From Bacteroidaceae bacterium (GTDB lineage: Bacteria > Bacteroidota > Bacteroidia > Bacteroidales > Bacteroidaceae), in contig JAGAAL010000053.1 of the NCBI GenBank assembly GCA_017615245.1, positions 1 through 36,533 of the forward strand: a DNA stretch of 36,533 nucleotides, in the 5' to 3' direction. Below, one piece after another: positions 8,502 to 15,849 of this stretch. The notes beneath the pieces are model-generated. The model was not told the DNA's origin, ran no database searches, and was given only the letters and a program-made list of their open reading frames with translations. The stretch's first letter is position 1. Each line of letters starts with the position of its first letter. The position numbers were made by a program, and so were the translations under genes.

Positions 8502-9353
8502 TTATTTTTTCTGATAAATGCGGACATAGTCTATCTCGTAACGCATAGGAAAAGCTGCATCGTCGATCTTTCCGCCATTATCACCACCAAGCGCCAAATT
8601 GAGCAGAATGTAATGTGGCTGGTGGAAGGGATTGGCCTCACGTCCGAAACGTCCGTTAATGGTCTTCGTGAGATCGATCGTATTGAGCAACTCATCGTCG
8701 AGATACAACTTGATGGTCTGTTCGTCCCAATCCATTCGCCAAATATGGAACTTGTCCGCCCATTGGGCATCGCGCTCGGTGAAATGGGTGTAGGGAATAC
8801 GCTTACTGTTCCACTCAGCATTCCACCGCTGATCATTGCCCCATGCTGCATTAGCAAGGATGTGAGGCACACGATTGATACGATAAAACTCCATGACATC
8901 GACCTCACCACATGAAGGCCATTCCATTGAGGTACCGAGAGTCCATATAGCAGGCCAAGAACCACTGGCGACAGGTATCTTGGCACGTACTTCGAGACGT
9001 CCATAAAGAAATGTGCGTTTGCGGGCGGTAGTGATGCACGATGAAGTGTATTCGATATACTGGCGGGCACGTCCCCAACTGGGACTGCCAGGTTGGTAAG
9101 TAGGATTGTCGCGGTGTTCGCGTCGAGCTTCGATAACAAGCACTCCGTCTTTTTGAAATGCATTATCGGCCTGATACCACTGATCTTCATGGTTACGCAC
9201 AAAGCCCATCTCGAAGTTCCATGTTGCTTCATCGGGACGACCTTCACCATTGAACTCATCGCTCCACACCAACTGCCAAGAGTCCTGAGCGTGCAGCCCT
9301 AATGAAAACATAAGGCAATAGGCGAATGGGAAAAGGAATACTAATTTTGACAT
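8502..9353 (-). CDS. Secreted glycoside hydrolase family 16 (beta-glucanase-like)
   Basis: This 283-residue protein has an N-terminal signal peptide (cleavage near LHAQ, residues 20-23) and then one GH16 domain. The retaining catalytic signature ExDxxE is intact as GEVDVMEF, with Glu150 nucleophile, Asp152 and Glu155 acid/base. Flanking features fit the laminarinase-like subgroup: LVWSDEFNG near residue 28, YGRLEVRAKIP, WPAIWTLG, and FHIWRMDWDEQTIKLYLDD. GH16 enzymes of this type cleave beta-1,3 or mixed-linked beta-glucans, but the exact substrate cannot be read from the sequence. There is no carbohydrate-binding module and no SusC/SusD pair nearby, so it is not part of a typical polysaccharide utilisation locus. 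It lies between the EFR1-like gene and the small lipoprotein. Confidence 0.93.
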   Translation of the reverse strand: MSKLVFLFPFAYCLMFSLGLHAQDSWQLVWSDEFNGEGRPDEATWNFEMGFVRNHEDQWYQADNAFQKDGVLVIEARREHRDNPTYQPGSPSWGRARQYIEYTSSCITTARKRTFLYGRLEVRAKIPVASGSWPAIWTLGTSMEWPSCGEVDVMEFYRINRVPHILANAAWGNDQRWNAEWNSKRIPYTHFTERDAQWADKFHIWRMDWDEQTIKLYLDDELLNTIDLTKTINGRFGREANPFHQPHYILLNLALGGDNGGKIDDAAFPMRYEIDYVRIYQKK

Positions 9354-9366
9354 TTGAAGTGAGGCC

Positions 9367-9401
9367 TTAGACGTTAGACTTTAGACATTAGAGGTTTGAG
9401 G
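9367..9401. repeat. Heptamer tandem array, five exact-length units
   Basis: Five consecutive seven-base units are read on the plus strand: TTAGACG, TTAGACT, TTAGACA, TTAGAGG and TTTGAGG. The third supplies, on the minus strand, the TAA stop of the EFR1-like gene (9381-9383), and the last two encode most of its final residues (QTSNV). The array fills the gap before the GH16 gene. Confidence 0.85.
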
Positions 9402-10154
9402 TTCCTTAAACAGATACTGACCTTTGTTTTTGGTGAAGACACCCCACTCAATAGCATGCTGAGGACACTGATGGTAGCATCGCATGCATTGCACACAACT
9501 GGTTCCCCATTCAGGATGATTAACGGCATTGAGTAGGATGTTCTGATACGGACATGCCTGCACACATTTTCCACACCCAACACATGCATCGGTGGTTTTG
9601 AAATACTTGGGAGTGACCAAGAAACGATTGAAGAAAGGACGAATGATGTGACTCTTGACCCATGCAAATCGTCCAGGGATAGTGTCGAAGCCACCTCGTC
9701 CGTCAATGATATCATCGACTATCTGATTCACGCGAGAGATGGCATTGATGAGCTTCTGCTGTTCCTTCTCTTTGGGGTCGACATCGAATCCAGGCAGGCA
9801 AACATACGATTCGGGCATTTGTACGGCATAGCCCATCGTGCAGGTCCATCCTTTACGAGCCACATCATTGCAGAATATCTCAGCGGTCATACCTGTATCA
9901 TCTCCACAAGTGGTGATAAAATAAAGGTATTCCACATGCTCTATCCGTACTTGCTCAATAAACCGCTCTACAAAAGGAGGGACACCCCAACCATAACAAG
10001 GGAAGACAAATCCCAGACGCTCACCTTCTTTCAGTTTATAGTGCATCTCACCCCCTATCTCGTCGGGAATGAAACGGAGTGTGTCGTTCAGTTCCTGTGC
10101 CAAAAACTGTGCGACCCATCGTGTATTGCCTGTACCTGAGAAATAGAATAGCAT
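9381..10154 (-). CDS. EFR1-type flavodoxin/ferredoxin fusion protein
   Basis: An N-terminal flavodoxin-like domain starts at once with the FMN phosphate loop FYFSGTGNT. A C-terminal bacterial ferredoxin domain carries two CxxCxxCxxxCP motifs: ACVGCGKCVQACP and SCVQCMRCYHQCP. The protein therefore probably passes electrons between FMN and two 4Fe-4S clusters in the cytoplasm. The frame extends to 10205, which would overlap corA, but the ATG at 10154 gives the standard N-terminus MLFYFSGTGNT, so I use it (257 residues). It could in principle supply electrons to the radical SAM enzyme three genes downstream; that is inference. The last residues are encoded by a heptamer repeat, so the C-terminus may be a product of repeat expansion. 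Confidence 0.9.
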   Translation of the reverse strand: MLFYFSGTGNTRWVAQFLAQELNDTLRFIPDEIGGEMHYKLKEGERLGFVFPCYGWGVPPFVERFIEQVRIEHVEYLYFITTCGDDTGMTAEIFCNDVARKGWTCTMGYAVQMPESYVCLPGFDVDPKEKEQQKLINAISRVNQIVDDIIDGRGGFDTIPGRFAWVKSHIIRPFFNRFLVTPKYFKTTDACVGCGKCVQACPYQNILLNAVNHPEWGTSCVQCMRCYHQCPQHAIEWGVFTKNKGQYLFKEPQTSNV

Positions 10155-10160
10155 TGAAAA

Positions 10161-10181
10161 ATTGAGGTTAGAGGTTAGAGC
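10161..10181. repeat. Heptamer array at the corA 3' end
   Basis: Three seven-base units are read on the plus strand: ATTGAGG, TTAGAGG and TTAGAGC. On the minus strand the corA stop TAA (10177-10175) comes from the third unit. The array fills most of the 20-base gap before the EFR1-like gene. Confidence 0.75.
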
Positions 10182-11101
10182 CACTGACGTTTGCGGAAAT
10201 ACCACCAGCCTATCACGGTGATGATGACCGAGATGACGATAGCCACAAGGAATCCCCAGTTACTTTGCTCCATACCATTGACGAGGTTCATACCAAACAG
10301 ACTGGCGACCAACGTAGGCAACATTATAATCATGTTGAGACTGGTGAGCAGACGCATCACACGGTTCATGTTGTTATTGATAAGGTTGGCGTATGTATCC
10401 ATCGTGGAATCGAGAATGTTAGCATAGATGGCAGTCATCTCGCGTGCCTGCTGCATCTCAATGTTAACATCCTCAATCAACTCAGCATCCAAATCATCGA
10501 CGGGCAGACGGAACTTCAGTTTACTCAAGAGGGTTTCGTTGCCTCGAATGGAGGTTGCAAAGTAAGTCAGGCTATCTTGTAAGCGTGAGAGGTTGGTCAG
10601 ATCCTTGTTATCGATGTTGTGGTCAAGATTCCGTTTGGCTTTCTCAATCAGTCCGTTTACTTGTTTCAGGTATTTCAAATACCACACACTGGCACTGAGG
10701 AAGAGGCGGAACACGAGGTCGGTTGCATCGATGAATCCTTCTCCACGACGCTGCTGATGATTGATGAAATCGACCATCATCTTTGTTTCCTGATTGCAGA
10801 CGGTGATAATTTTATCGTCCTTAATCAGTACACCAAGCGGGATGGTAGTGTAAGGGCTGCGGCTGGTAATGTTCTTGAGATGCGGTATACGGAGGATAAT
10901 CATCAACCAGCGTTCATCGTAATCATAACGGGAACGCTCATCGGTATCGGAAATGTCCTCCAAGAAATAATCTGGTATCTTCAGTTCGTCAACCAGATAC
11001 TTTACATCATCTTCCACAGGGCAGGTTACCTGTATCCAGCACCCAGACTCCCATTGATCCAGATGCTTTATGCCCTTATTAAAATTCCAATAAGTACGCA
11101 T
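10175..11101 (-). CDS. corA: CorA-family divalent cation channel
   Basis: This 308-residue protein has the CorA layout: a long cytoplasmic N-terminal domain with helical stretches, then two C-terminal membrane helices joined by the signature GMN loop. GMN is present at residues 270-272 (FGMNLVNG). The first helix precedes it (MIIMLPTLVASLF), the second is about 284-302, and a basic tail RKRQWL follows. The family moves Mg2+ (or Co2+/Ni2+) as a pentamer. It is the first gene of the minus-strand run and has a TAnnTTTG promoter element about 150 bases upstream. No riboswitch-like structure stood out in the leader, though I could not fold it. The stop codon lies in a heptamer repeat unit. Confidence 0.93.
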   Translation of the reverse strand: MRTYWNFNKGIKHLDQWESGCWIQVTCPVEDDVKYLVDELKIPDYFLEDISDTDERSRYDYDERWLMIILRIPHLKNITSRSPYTTIPLGVLIKDDKIITVCNQETKMMVDFINHQQRRGEGFIDATDLVFRLFLSASVWYLKYLKQVNGLIEKAKRNLDHNIDNKDLTNLSRLQDSLTYFATSIRGNETLLSKLKFRLPVDDLDAELIEDVNIEMQQAREMTAIYANILDSTMDTYANLINNNMNRVMRLLTSLNMIIMLPTLVASLFGMNLVNGMEQSNWGFLVAIVISVIITVIGWWYFRKRQWL

Positions 11102-11252
11102 AAGTTTAAACTCTTTTTAAAAGTTTGGAAAATCGGTTGTTTCAATCGATAGAGTCTAAACTTACTATGCTTCGGTCAGACCCTATCCTGCTATACTTAA
11201 ATCATTCGCCGGATAACTGTCGTCCATATAAGTATTTTTTACGTTGCGAGTG

Positions 11253-11260
11253 CAAAGGTA
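11253..11260 (-). promoter_or_regulatory. Bacteroidetes -7 element for corA
   Basis: On the minus strand this reads TACCTTTG, matching TAnnTTTG, followed by GCACTCG. Transcription would start near 11246, leaving a leader of about 145 bases before corA. No convincing -33 TTG is seen. The rest of the 270-base corA/parA divergent gap (11102-11371) shows only AT-rich, repeat-like sequence at 11266-11310. Confidence 0.6.
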
Positions 11261-11334
11261 AGAAAAATTTAAAAATTAAAGAATTAAAAAATGAAAAAAT
11301 AAAGAAAAATAGCTGAGAAACCAACGAAAAACAC

Positions 11335-11342
11335 TATATTTG
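11335..11342 (+). promoter_or_regulatory. Bacteroidetes -7 element for parA
   Basis: TATATTTG matches TAnnTTTG and lies 29 bases before the parA ATG, so the mRNA would have a leader of about 20 bases. An AAAGGG stretch 12 bases before the ATG may help ribosome binding. There is no clear -33 element. Confidence 0.6.
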
Positions 11343-11371
11343 CACCTCATTAGCAAAAGGGCATAGCATTC

Positions 11372-12073
11372 ATGGGTAAAACAATTGCAATAGTAAACCA
11401 AAAAGGAGGGGCAGGAAAAACCACTACTGCCACGAATTTGGCAAAGACACTTGCGGTCAACAATAATAAAGTGCTATTGGTTGATCTCGACCCGCTGTCA
11501 AGTCTTGCAACACGCTACCATATTGAATCACAAAGTCTTTATTCGTTGGCAGATTGCATGGAAGGACGTACGTCGTTAGGCCAATGTATCCAACCATCAG
11601 GCACAGAGGGATTTGCAATAGCATTGGGAAACCATAACCTGATTGGTTTTGAAATCATAGCGATGCATCAAGAAAACAGAGAATCCATTCTGGCCTTGCA
11701 GATTGATGACCTGAAAACGAGGTACGACTATGTGTTGATCGACACGCCTTCTTCATTAGGGCTGCTCACCATGAACGCGCTTGTAGCTGCCGATGAAGTA
11801 TTGATACCCATCAAGTGCGACTACACCATCTTCGACGGAATGGCAGAACTGCTACGGACCATCGACGATGTGAGTTATTGCCTTAATGCAAAGCTTAAGA
11901 TAATGGGATTTCTCGTCACTCATGTCAACCCCCAACTGAGGTCTACCGCCGTCAATCTGAAAGAGATACGGACGTGTTATGGCGAAAGTGTGCTTCACAC
12001 GCTGATTCCCGACAGCGATGACCTGGAGGATAGTTTCCATGAATTAGCAACGGAATTAGAGGTTAGAAGTTAG
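11372..12073 (+). CDS. Divergent ParA-family ATPase without ParB
   Basis: This 233-residue protein has the deviant Walker A motif of the ParA/MinD class, KGGAGKTTT (residues 11-19), and a Walker B-like VLIDTPSSLG. It departs from chromosomal ParA in three ways. The usual DxDPQxN is DLDPLSS (residues 38-44), the conserved C-terminal block with RNVKLSEAP is absent, and the protein is about 20 residues short. In Bacteroidales relatives I recall the order parA-parB-DUF5683-transglycosylase-rel; here parB and the transglycosylase are missing. The final codons (ELEVRS and stop) come from heptamer repeats. It may have lost its segregation role, or act in positioning another cargo. Assignment to the family is secure; role is not. 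Confidence 0.85.
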   Translation: MGKTIAIVNQKGGAGKTTTATNLAKTLAVNNNKVLLVDLDPLSSLATRYHIESQSLYSLADCMEGRTSLGQCIQPSGTEGFAIALGNHNLIGFEIIAMHQENRESILALQIDDLKTRYDYVLIDTPSSLGLLTMNALVAADEVLIPIKCDYTIFDGMAELLRTIDDVSYCLNAKLKIMGFLVTHVNPQLRSTAVNLKEIRTCYGESVLHTLIPDSDDLEDSFHELATELEVRS

Positions 12074-12090
12074 TAGTTAGAGGTTAATGG
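12056..12090 (+). repeat. Heptamer array spanning the parA stop and next start
   Basis: Five consecutive seven-base units: TTAGAGG, TTAGAAG, TTAGTAG, TTAGAGG and TTAATGG. The parA stop TAG (12071-12073) lies across units two and three, and the first candidate ATG of the next gene (12087-12089) lies in unit five. The array thus supplies both a stop and a start. Confidence 0.85.
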
Positions 12091-12875
12091 TAAAAACGCA
12101 TAAAGCAATGAATCAGACAGGTAAAAAGATAATCACTCACTCAATTGGGAACACACGTATCATTGGGTTCCTGGCGTTGATGTGCCTATCGTTTACCGCC
12201 ATTGCTCAAGACACGCTGAATGTGCGAACCCCTCAGGCACAACAGAGACGTAACAGGGAGACTATCACGATGACCGACACGCTGCAATTAGATAGCACCA
12301 TCAAAACTACCACGTTCGTGGTGCCATCCGAGAAGGCCATTAGACAATTCGTAGAAAAGCAATTCTTTGTGCCCGACCCGAAGAAAGCCCTGTGGCTGGC
12401 GATAGCCATCCCTGGCGGTGGACAGATCTACAATAGGAAATACTGGAAGTTGCCACTGATTTACGGAGGATTTGTAGGTTGCGTGTATGCGCTGAATTGG
12501 AACAACATGATGTATCACGACTACTCAAAAGCCTACATCGACATCACGGACGACGACCCGAACACCAAGAGCTACGAGAACTTCATCCCTCAGAACTACA
12601 ACATCAATCAGAATTTGACACGTGTACAGGATTTGTTCCGTAGAAAGAAAAACTACTACCGACGCTATCGTGACCTTAGTATGTTCTGCATGATTGGTGT
12701 ATATGTACTGTCAATCATCGACGCCTATGTCGATGCAGAACTCTCCAGTTTCGATATCAGCAAAAACCTGTCGATGAAAGTGCGTCCTTCGGTTATTCAT
12801 GACAAACACTCCGTAGCGTGGTCGAATTCCATCGCCAACCAGTCGTATGGTGTTGAATGTAGTATCAATTTTTAA
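12087..12875 (+). CDS. DUF5683-family membrane/exported protein
   Basis: This protein of up to 262 residues has an N-terminal signal sequence (IIGFLALMCLSFTAIAQ) and a conserved hydrophobic block AIAIPGGGQIYNRKYWKLP followed by LIYGGFVGCVYALNW. A further membrane segment is near FCMIGVYVLSIIDAYVDA. This layout is the DUF5683 family, which in Bacteroidales regularly lies next to parAB and upstream of the (p)ppGpp synthetase gene. The function is unknown. Two starts are possible: ATG 12087 inside a heptamer array, or ATG 12108 (MNQTGKKII), which shortens the long n-region. The stop overlaps the rel start by one base (TAATG), so translation is probably coupled. Confidence 0.85.
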   Translation: MVKTHKAMNQTGKKIITHSIGNTRIIGFLALMCLSFTAIAQDTLNVRTPQAQQRRNRETITMTDTLQLDSTIKTTTFVVPSEKAIRQFVEKQFFVPDPKKALWLAIAIPGGGQIYNRKYWKLPLIYGGFVGCVYALNWNNMMYHDYSKAYIDITDDDPNTKSYENFIPQNYNINQNLTRVQDLFRRKKNYYRRYRDLSMFCMIGVYVLSIIDAYVDAELSSFDISKNLSMKVRPSVIHDKHSVAWSNSIANQSYGVECSINF

Positions 12876-15133
12876 TGAATGGCATTATGGCAGAGGAGAA
12901 AGCATTTGACATAGTAGAAGAAAAGATGGTGGAAGAAGCATTCCAGCACCTTATTGATTCTTACCTGAGTACTAAGCACAGAAAGAAAGTTGATATCATC
13001 ACCAAAGCATTCAACTTTGCCCGTCATGCCCATCAAGGAGGACGAAGACTGTCGGGCGAGCCTTACATCATGCACCCTTTGGCTGTTGCACAGATTGTAT
13101 GCTCAGAAATTGGTCTTGGTTCCACTTCCATCTGTTCTGCCCTGCTGCATGATGTAGTAGAAGACACCGATTACACCATCGAAGATATTGAGAACATTTT
13201 CGGCCCGAAGATTGCTCAGATTGTTGACGGACTGACGAAGATATCGGGTGGAATCTTTGGAGAGAGAGCATCTGCACAAGCAGAAAACTTTAAGAAACTG
13301 CTTCTCACCATGAACGATGACATTCGTGTCATTCTCATCAAGATGGCAGACCGTCTGCACAACATGCGTACCCTGGGTGCACAACCTGCAAACAAGCGCT
13401 ATAAGATTTCGGGTGAAACACTCTACATCTACGCTCCATTAGCCAACCGATTAGGTCTGAATGCCATTAAGTCTGAACTTGAGAACCTCAGTTTCAAGTA
13501 TGAGCATCCAGATGAATATAAGGCCATAGAAAAGAAACTGCAGGCAACCGAAAGCGAACGTAATACGGTATTCCAAGAATTTACCGCCCCTATCCGCAAG
13601 CAACTCGAGCAGATGGGGTTCAACTACGAAATCAAAGCTCGCATTAAGTCACCTTATTCGATATGGTCAAAGATGCAGACAAAACATATCCCATTTGAGG
13701 AAGTCTATGACATTCTGGCCGTACGAATCATCTTTGAGCCACGCGCCAATATCGATGAACGAAACGAATGTTTCAATATCTATGTGGCACTTACCCAAAT
13801 TTATTCAAGCCATCCTGACCGATTCAGAGATTGGGTCAACCATCCCAAAGCAAACGGATACAAAGCCCTCCACGTAACCCTGATGAGTAATATGGGCGAA
13901 TGGATTGAGGTTCAGATACGAAGCCAGAAGATGGACGATATCGCAGAGAAAGGATTCGCTGCCCATTGGAAATACAAGGAAGGAGAAGCAACGGACGAAG
14001 AGAGGGATAACGAGCTTGACAAATGGCTTGTCACGATTAAAGAGATCCTTGATGACCCTCAACCCGATGCGATGGACTTTCTTGACACCATCAAGCTCAA
14101 TCTCTATGCATCAGAGATACTGGTATTCACGCCAAAGGGAGAAATCAAGATACTTCCTACGGGTGCCACAGCCCTCGACTTTGCATTCTCCATCCACACC
14201 GTAGTCGGCACACACTGTATGGGTGCAAAGGTCAACCACAGACTGGTACCAATGACCTATAGGCTACAAGGTGGAGACCAGGTTGAAATCCTTACGTCTT
14301 TCAAACCTACCGTCACCGATGAGTGGCTTAATATCGCCACCACAGCGAAGGCAAAAGCCAAAATACTGGCTGCCATCCGCAAGAGGGAACGTCTGCAACA
14401 ACGAGAAGGAGAGGAAATGCTGGATGAATTCCTTGCTAAGTGTGGAATCATCAAGGACACACCAAATATTGACAAGCTATGCCATCTGCATTCGTTCGCT
14501 AAAGCCGAAGAACTCTATCTCGCCATCGGACAAAAGAAAGTAGTGCTGGGCAACATGGACGAATCATATCTGCGCGGAAAAGACAACAACAGCACTTGGA
14601 AACGACTGCTGTCCTTCGGGCGGAAGAAACAAAAAGAGGCAGACAACAAGTCCGAAAAGCCAGACAAAGAAGCCGTGTACGATAAAAAGAAACCATTGGT
14701 TATCAATGATACGAACATCGATGCAAAGTTCTGTCTTGACACCTGTTGTAACCCTATCCCAGGCGATCTCGTTATGGCATACCAAGCAAACGATGGCATC
14801 TTCCACGTACACAAACTACAATGCCCGGCAGCACTACGTTTGAAAGCCAACTCAGGTAACCGGCTATTTGCCGTGAAATGGGACGTGAAAGGTGAAAAAC
14901 AATTTGCTGTCACTATCAAACTTGATGGTTTCGACCGCATTGGTATCCTCAACCAGATCACTCAGGTCATCTCACAGCTATTTAATGCAAATATTCGCAA
15001 ACTAACCGTAGAGACTATCGACGGCGTGTTCGACTGTACCATTGTGCTCTATGTCCATAACACGAAAGAAGCACAGACCATCATCAAAGACCTGAAGAAA
15101 ATCCCGAACATCAAAAACGTCGTAAGAATCTAA
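12875..15133 (+). CDS. rel: Bifunctional (p)ppGpp synthetase/hydrolase (Rel/SpoT family)
   Basis: This 752-residue protein has all the domains of long RSH enzymes. The HD hydrolase domain (about 45-190) keeps HAHQGG and LLHDVVEDT with His92/Asp93 and Glu96/Asp97, so hydrolysis should be active. The synthetase domain (about 240-365) has YSIWSKMQTK and the RXKD-type site as RFRD (316-319) in place of RelA's EFDD, the form found in bifunctional enzymes. A TGS domain follows (about 411-475), then a Cys-containing linker (LDTCCNPIPGD) and a C-terminal ACT domain (about 680-752). It makes and destroys the stringent-response alarmone. The ATG at 12875 overlaps the DUF5683 stop; ATG 12887 is an alternative start. 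Confidence 0.95.
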   Translation: MNGIMAEEKAFDIVEEKMVEEAFQHLIDSYLSTKHRKKVDIITKAFNFARHAHQGGRRLSGEPYIMHPLAVAQIVCSEIGLGSTSICSALLHDVVEDTDYTIEDIENIFGPKIAQIVDGLTKISGGIFGERASAQAENFKKLLLTMNDDIRVILIKMADRLHNMRTLGAQPANKRYKISGETLYIYAPLANRLGLNAIKSELENLSFKYEHPDEYKAIEKKLQATESERNTVFQEFTAPIRKQLEQMGFNYEIKARIKSPYSIWSKMQTKHIPFEEVYDILAVRIIFEPRANIDERNECFNIYVALTQIYSSHPDRFRDWVNHPKANGYKALHVTLMSNMGEWIEVQIRSQKMDDIAEKGFAAHWKYKEGEATDEERDNELDKWLVTIKEILDDPQPDAMDFLDTIKLNLYASEILVFTPKGEIKILPTGATALDFAFSIHTVVGTHCMGAKVNHRLVPMTYRLQGGDQVEILTSFKPTVTDEWLNIATTAKAKAKILAAIRKRERLQQREGEEMLDEFLAKCGIIKDTPNIDKLCHLHSFAKAEELYLAIGQKKVVLGNMDESYLRGKDNNSTWKRLLSFGRKKQKEADNKSEKPDKEAVYDKKKPLVINDTNIDAKFCLDTCCNPIPGDLVMAYQANDGIFHVHKLQCPAALRLKANSGNRLFAVKWDVKGEKQFAVTIKLDGFDRIGILNQITQVISQLFNANIRKLTVETIDGVFDCTIVLYVHNTKEAQTIIKDLKKIPNIKNVVRI

Positions 15134-15139
15134 GTCGGG

Positions 15140-15478
15140 CTATTTAGTGTTGTTGTATCCGTCGGCTTTCAGTAGGTCGATAACTTTGTCTTTCAGGTTT
15201 CCCTGAATGATGATTTCATCGTCCTTGACGCTTCCTCCTACTCCACATTTGGTTTTCAGGTATTTGCCCAACGACTTGATGTCATCGAATGTGCCTACAA
15301 ATCCTTTCACAATGGTGACAACCTTACCGCCACGACCGTTCTTCTCGATACTCACACGCAGGCGCTGCTCGTTCTTCGGCAGCGTTTCATGTTGCTCTGG
15401 GGCATCGGTGGTGTATTGATAGTCGGAATTGGTAGAGAAAACTACTCCGAGACGATCTTTCCAATCATTGTTTGCCAT
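15140..15478 (-). CDS. SUI1/eIF1-like translation factor (YciH family)
   Basis: This 112-residue protein has a C-terminal SUI1 domain (about 37-110): RLRVSIEKNGRGGKVVTIV, then a loop and KTKCGVGGSVKDDEIIIQG, the signature region of bacterial YciH and eukaryotic eIF1. The family binds the small ribosomal subunit and influences start-site fidelity; the bacterial role is less well defined. It is convergent with rel, whose stop is only 6 bases away, so the two 3' ends have no room for a separate terminator. It follows the two tRNA genes on the same strand, separated by an intrinsic terminator. Confidence 0.92.
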   Translation of the reverse strand: MANNDWKDRLGVVFSTNSDYQYTTDAPEQHETLPKNEQRLRVSIEKNGRGGKVVTIVKGFVGTFDDIKSLGKYLKTKCGVGGSVKDDEIIIQGNLKDKVIDLLKADGYNNTK

Positions 15479-15502
15479 ATCTTTGCTGATGATAAAAAAT
15501 AA

Positions 15503-15525
15503 AAGAGATTGAAAAACAATCTCTT
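15503..15525 (-). terminator. Intrinsic terminator after the tRNA genes
   Basis: The arms AAGAGATTG and CAATCTCTT form nine pairs around a five-base loop. On the minus strand a T-rich tract (TTATTTTTTATC) follows. It ends the tRNA-Pro/tRNA-Val transcript just before the SUI1 gene. Confidence 0.75.
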
Positions 15526-15533
15526 CACTATTG

Positions 15534-15608
15534 TGGGCGTTGACGGATTCGAACCGCCGACCCTCTGCTTGTAAGGCAGATGCTCTGAACCAGCTGAGCT
15601 AAACGCCC
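15534..15608 (-). tRNA. tRNA-Val (UAC anticodon)
   Basis: On the minus strand the sequence folds as a 75-base cloverleaf. The acceptor stem is GGGCGTT/AACGCCC, the D-arm AGCTCAGCTGGTT, and the anticodon stem CTGCC/AGCAG carries anticodon TAC. The T-loop is GGTTCGAATCC, with discriminator A. The CCA tail is not encoded. It reads GUA and other GUN valine codons. Confidence 0.95.
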
Positions 15609-15625
15609 AATCGCCCTTTTCGTTG

Positions 15626-15698
15626 TCGGGGCAGCGTGACTCGAACACGCGACCGCCTGGTCCCAAACCAGGAACGCTACCAACTGCGCTATACCCCG
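15626..15698 (-). tRNA. tRNA-Pro (UGG anticodon)
   Basis: On the minus strand this is a 73-base cloverleaf. The acceptor stem is CGGGGTA/TGCCCCG with one G-U pair. The anticodon stem CCTGG/CCAGG frames loop TTTGGGA with anticodon TGG, and the T-arm is GTGTTCGAGTCAC. The CCA tail is not encoded. It is the first gene of a two-tRNA transcript, 17 bases before tRNA-Val. Confidence 0.95.
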
Positions 15699-15728
15699 TG
15701 CTTTTTCCTTCTTTTTCAAAAGCGAGTG

Positions 15729-15736
15729 CAAAGTTA
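15729..15736 (-). promoter_or_regulatory. -7 element for the tRNA-Pro/tRNA-Val transcript
   Basis: On the minus strand this reads TAACTTTG followed by CACTCG, matching TAnnTTTG. It lies 31 bases before the 5' end of tRNA-Pro, so the start would be near 15722. Confidence 0.65.
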
Positions 15737-15789
15737 CAACTTTTTTTTGAACCTACCAAATGTTTATTGAACTTTTTTGCCATTTTAAT

Positions 15790-15825
15790 GAAAAAAAAGT
15801 AGGGTACTGTAATCAGCACCCTACT
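15790..15825 (-). terminator. Intrinsic terminator of the OmpA-family gene
   Basis: The arms AGTAGGGT (15798-15805) and ACCCTACT (15818-15825) pair perfectly, with an inner CTG/CAG stem and a TAAT loop. On the minus strand eight T residues follow directly (15797-15790). It lies 25 bases after the OmpA-family stop. Confidence 0.9.
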
Positions 15826-15849
15826 TCATATCAATATTGAATGACTGAA

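Noticed and set aside
8502..9353. Polysaccharide utilisation locus around the GH16 gene
   Set aside because: There is no SusC/SusD pair, no hybrid sensor and no other glycan enzyme nearby.
9367..9401. Direct repeats as CRISPR or attachment sites
   Set aside because: The units are seven bases with no spacers and recur at many junctions, which fits short tandem repeats.
15442..15819. Open frame across the two tRNA genes
   Set aside because: Both tRNAs fold as full cloverleafs with promoter and terminator; the frame is fortuitous.
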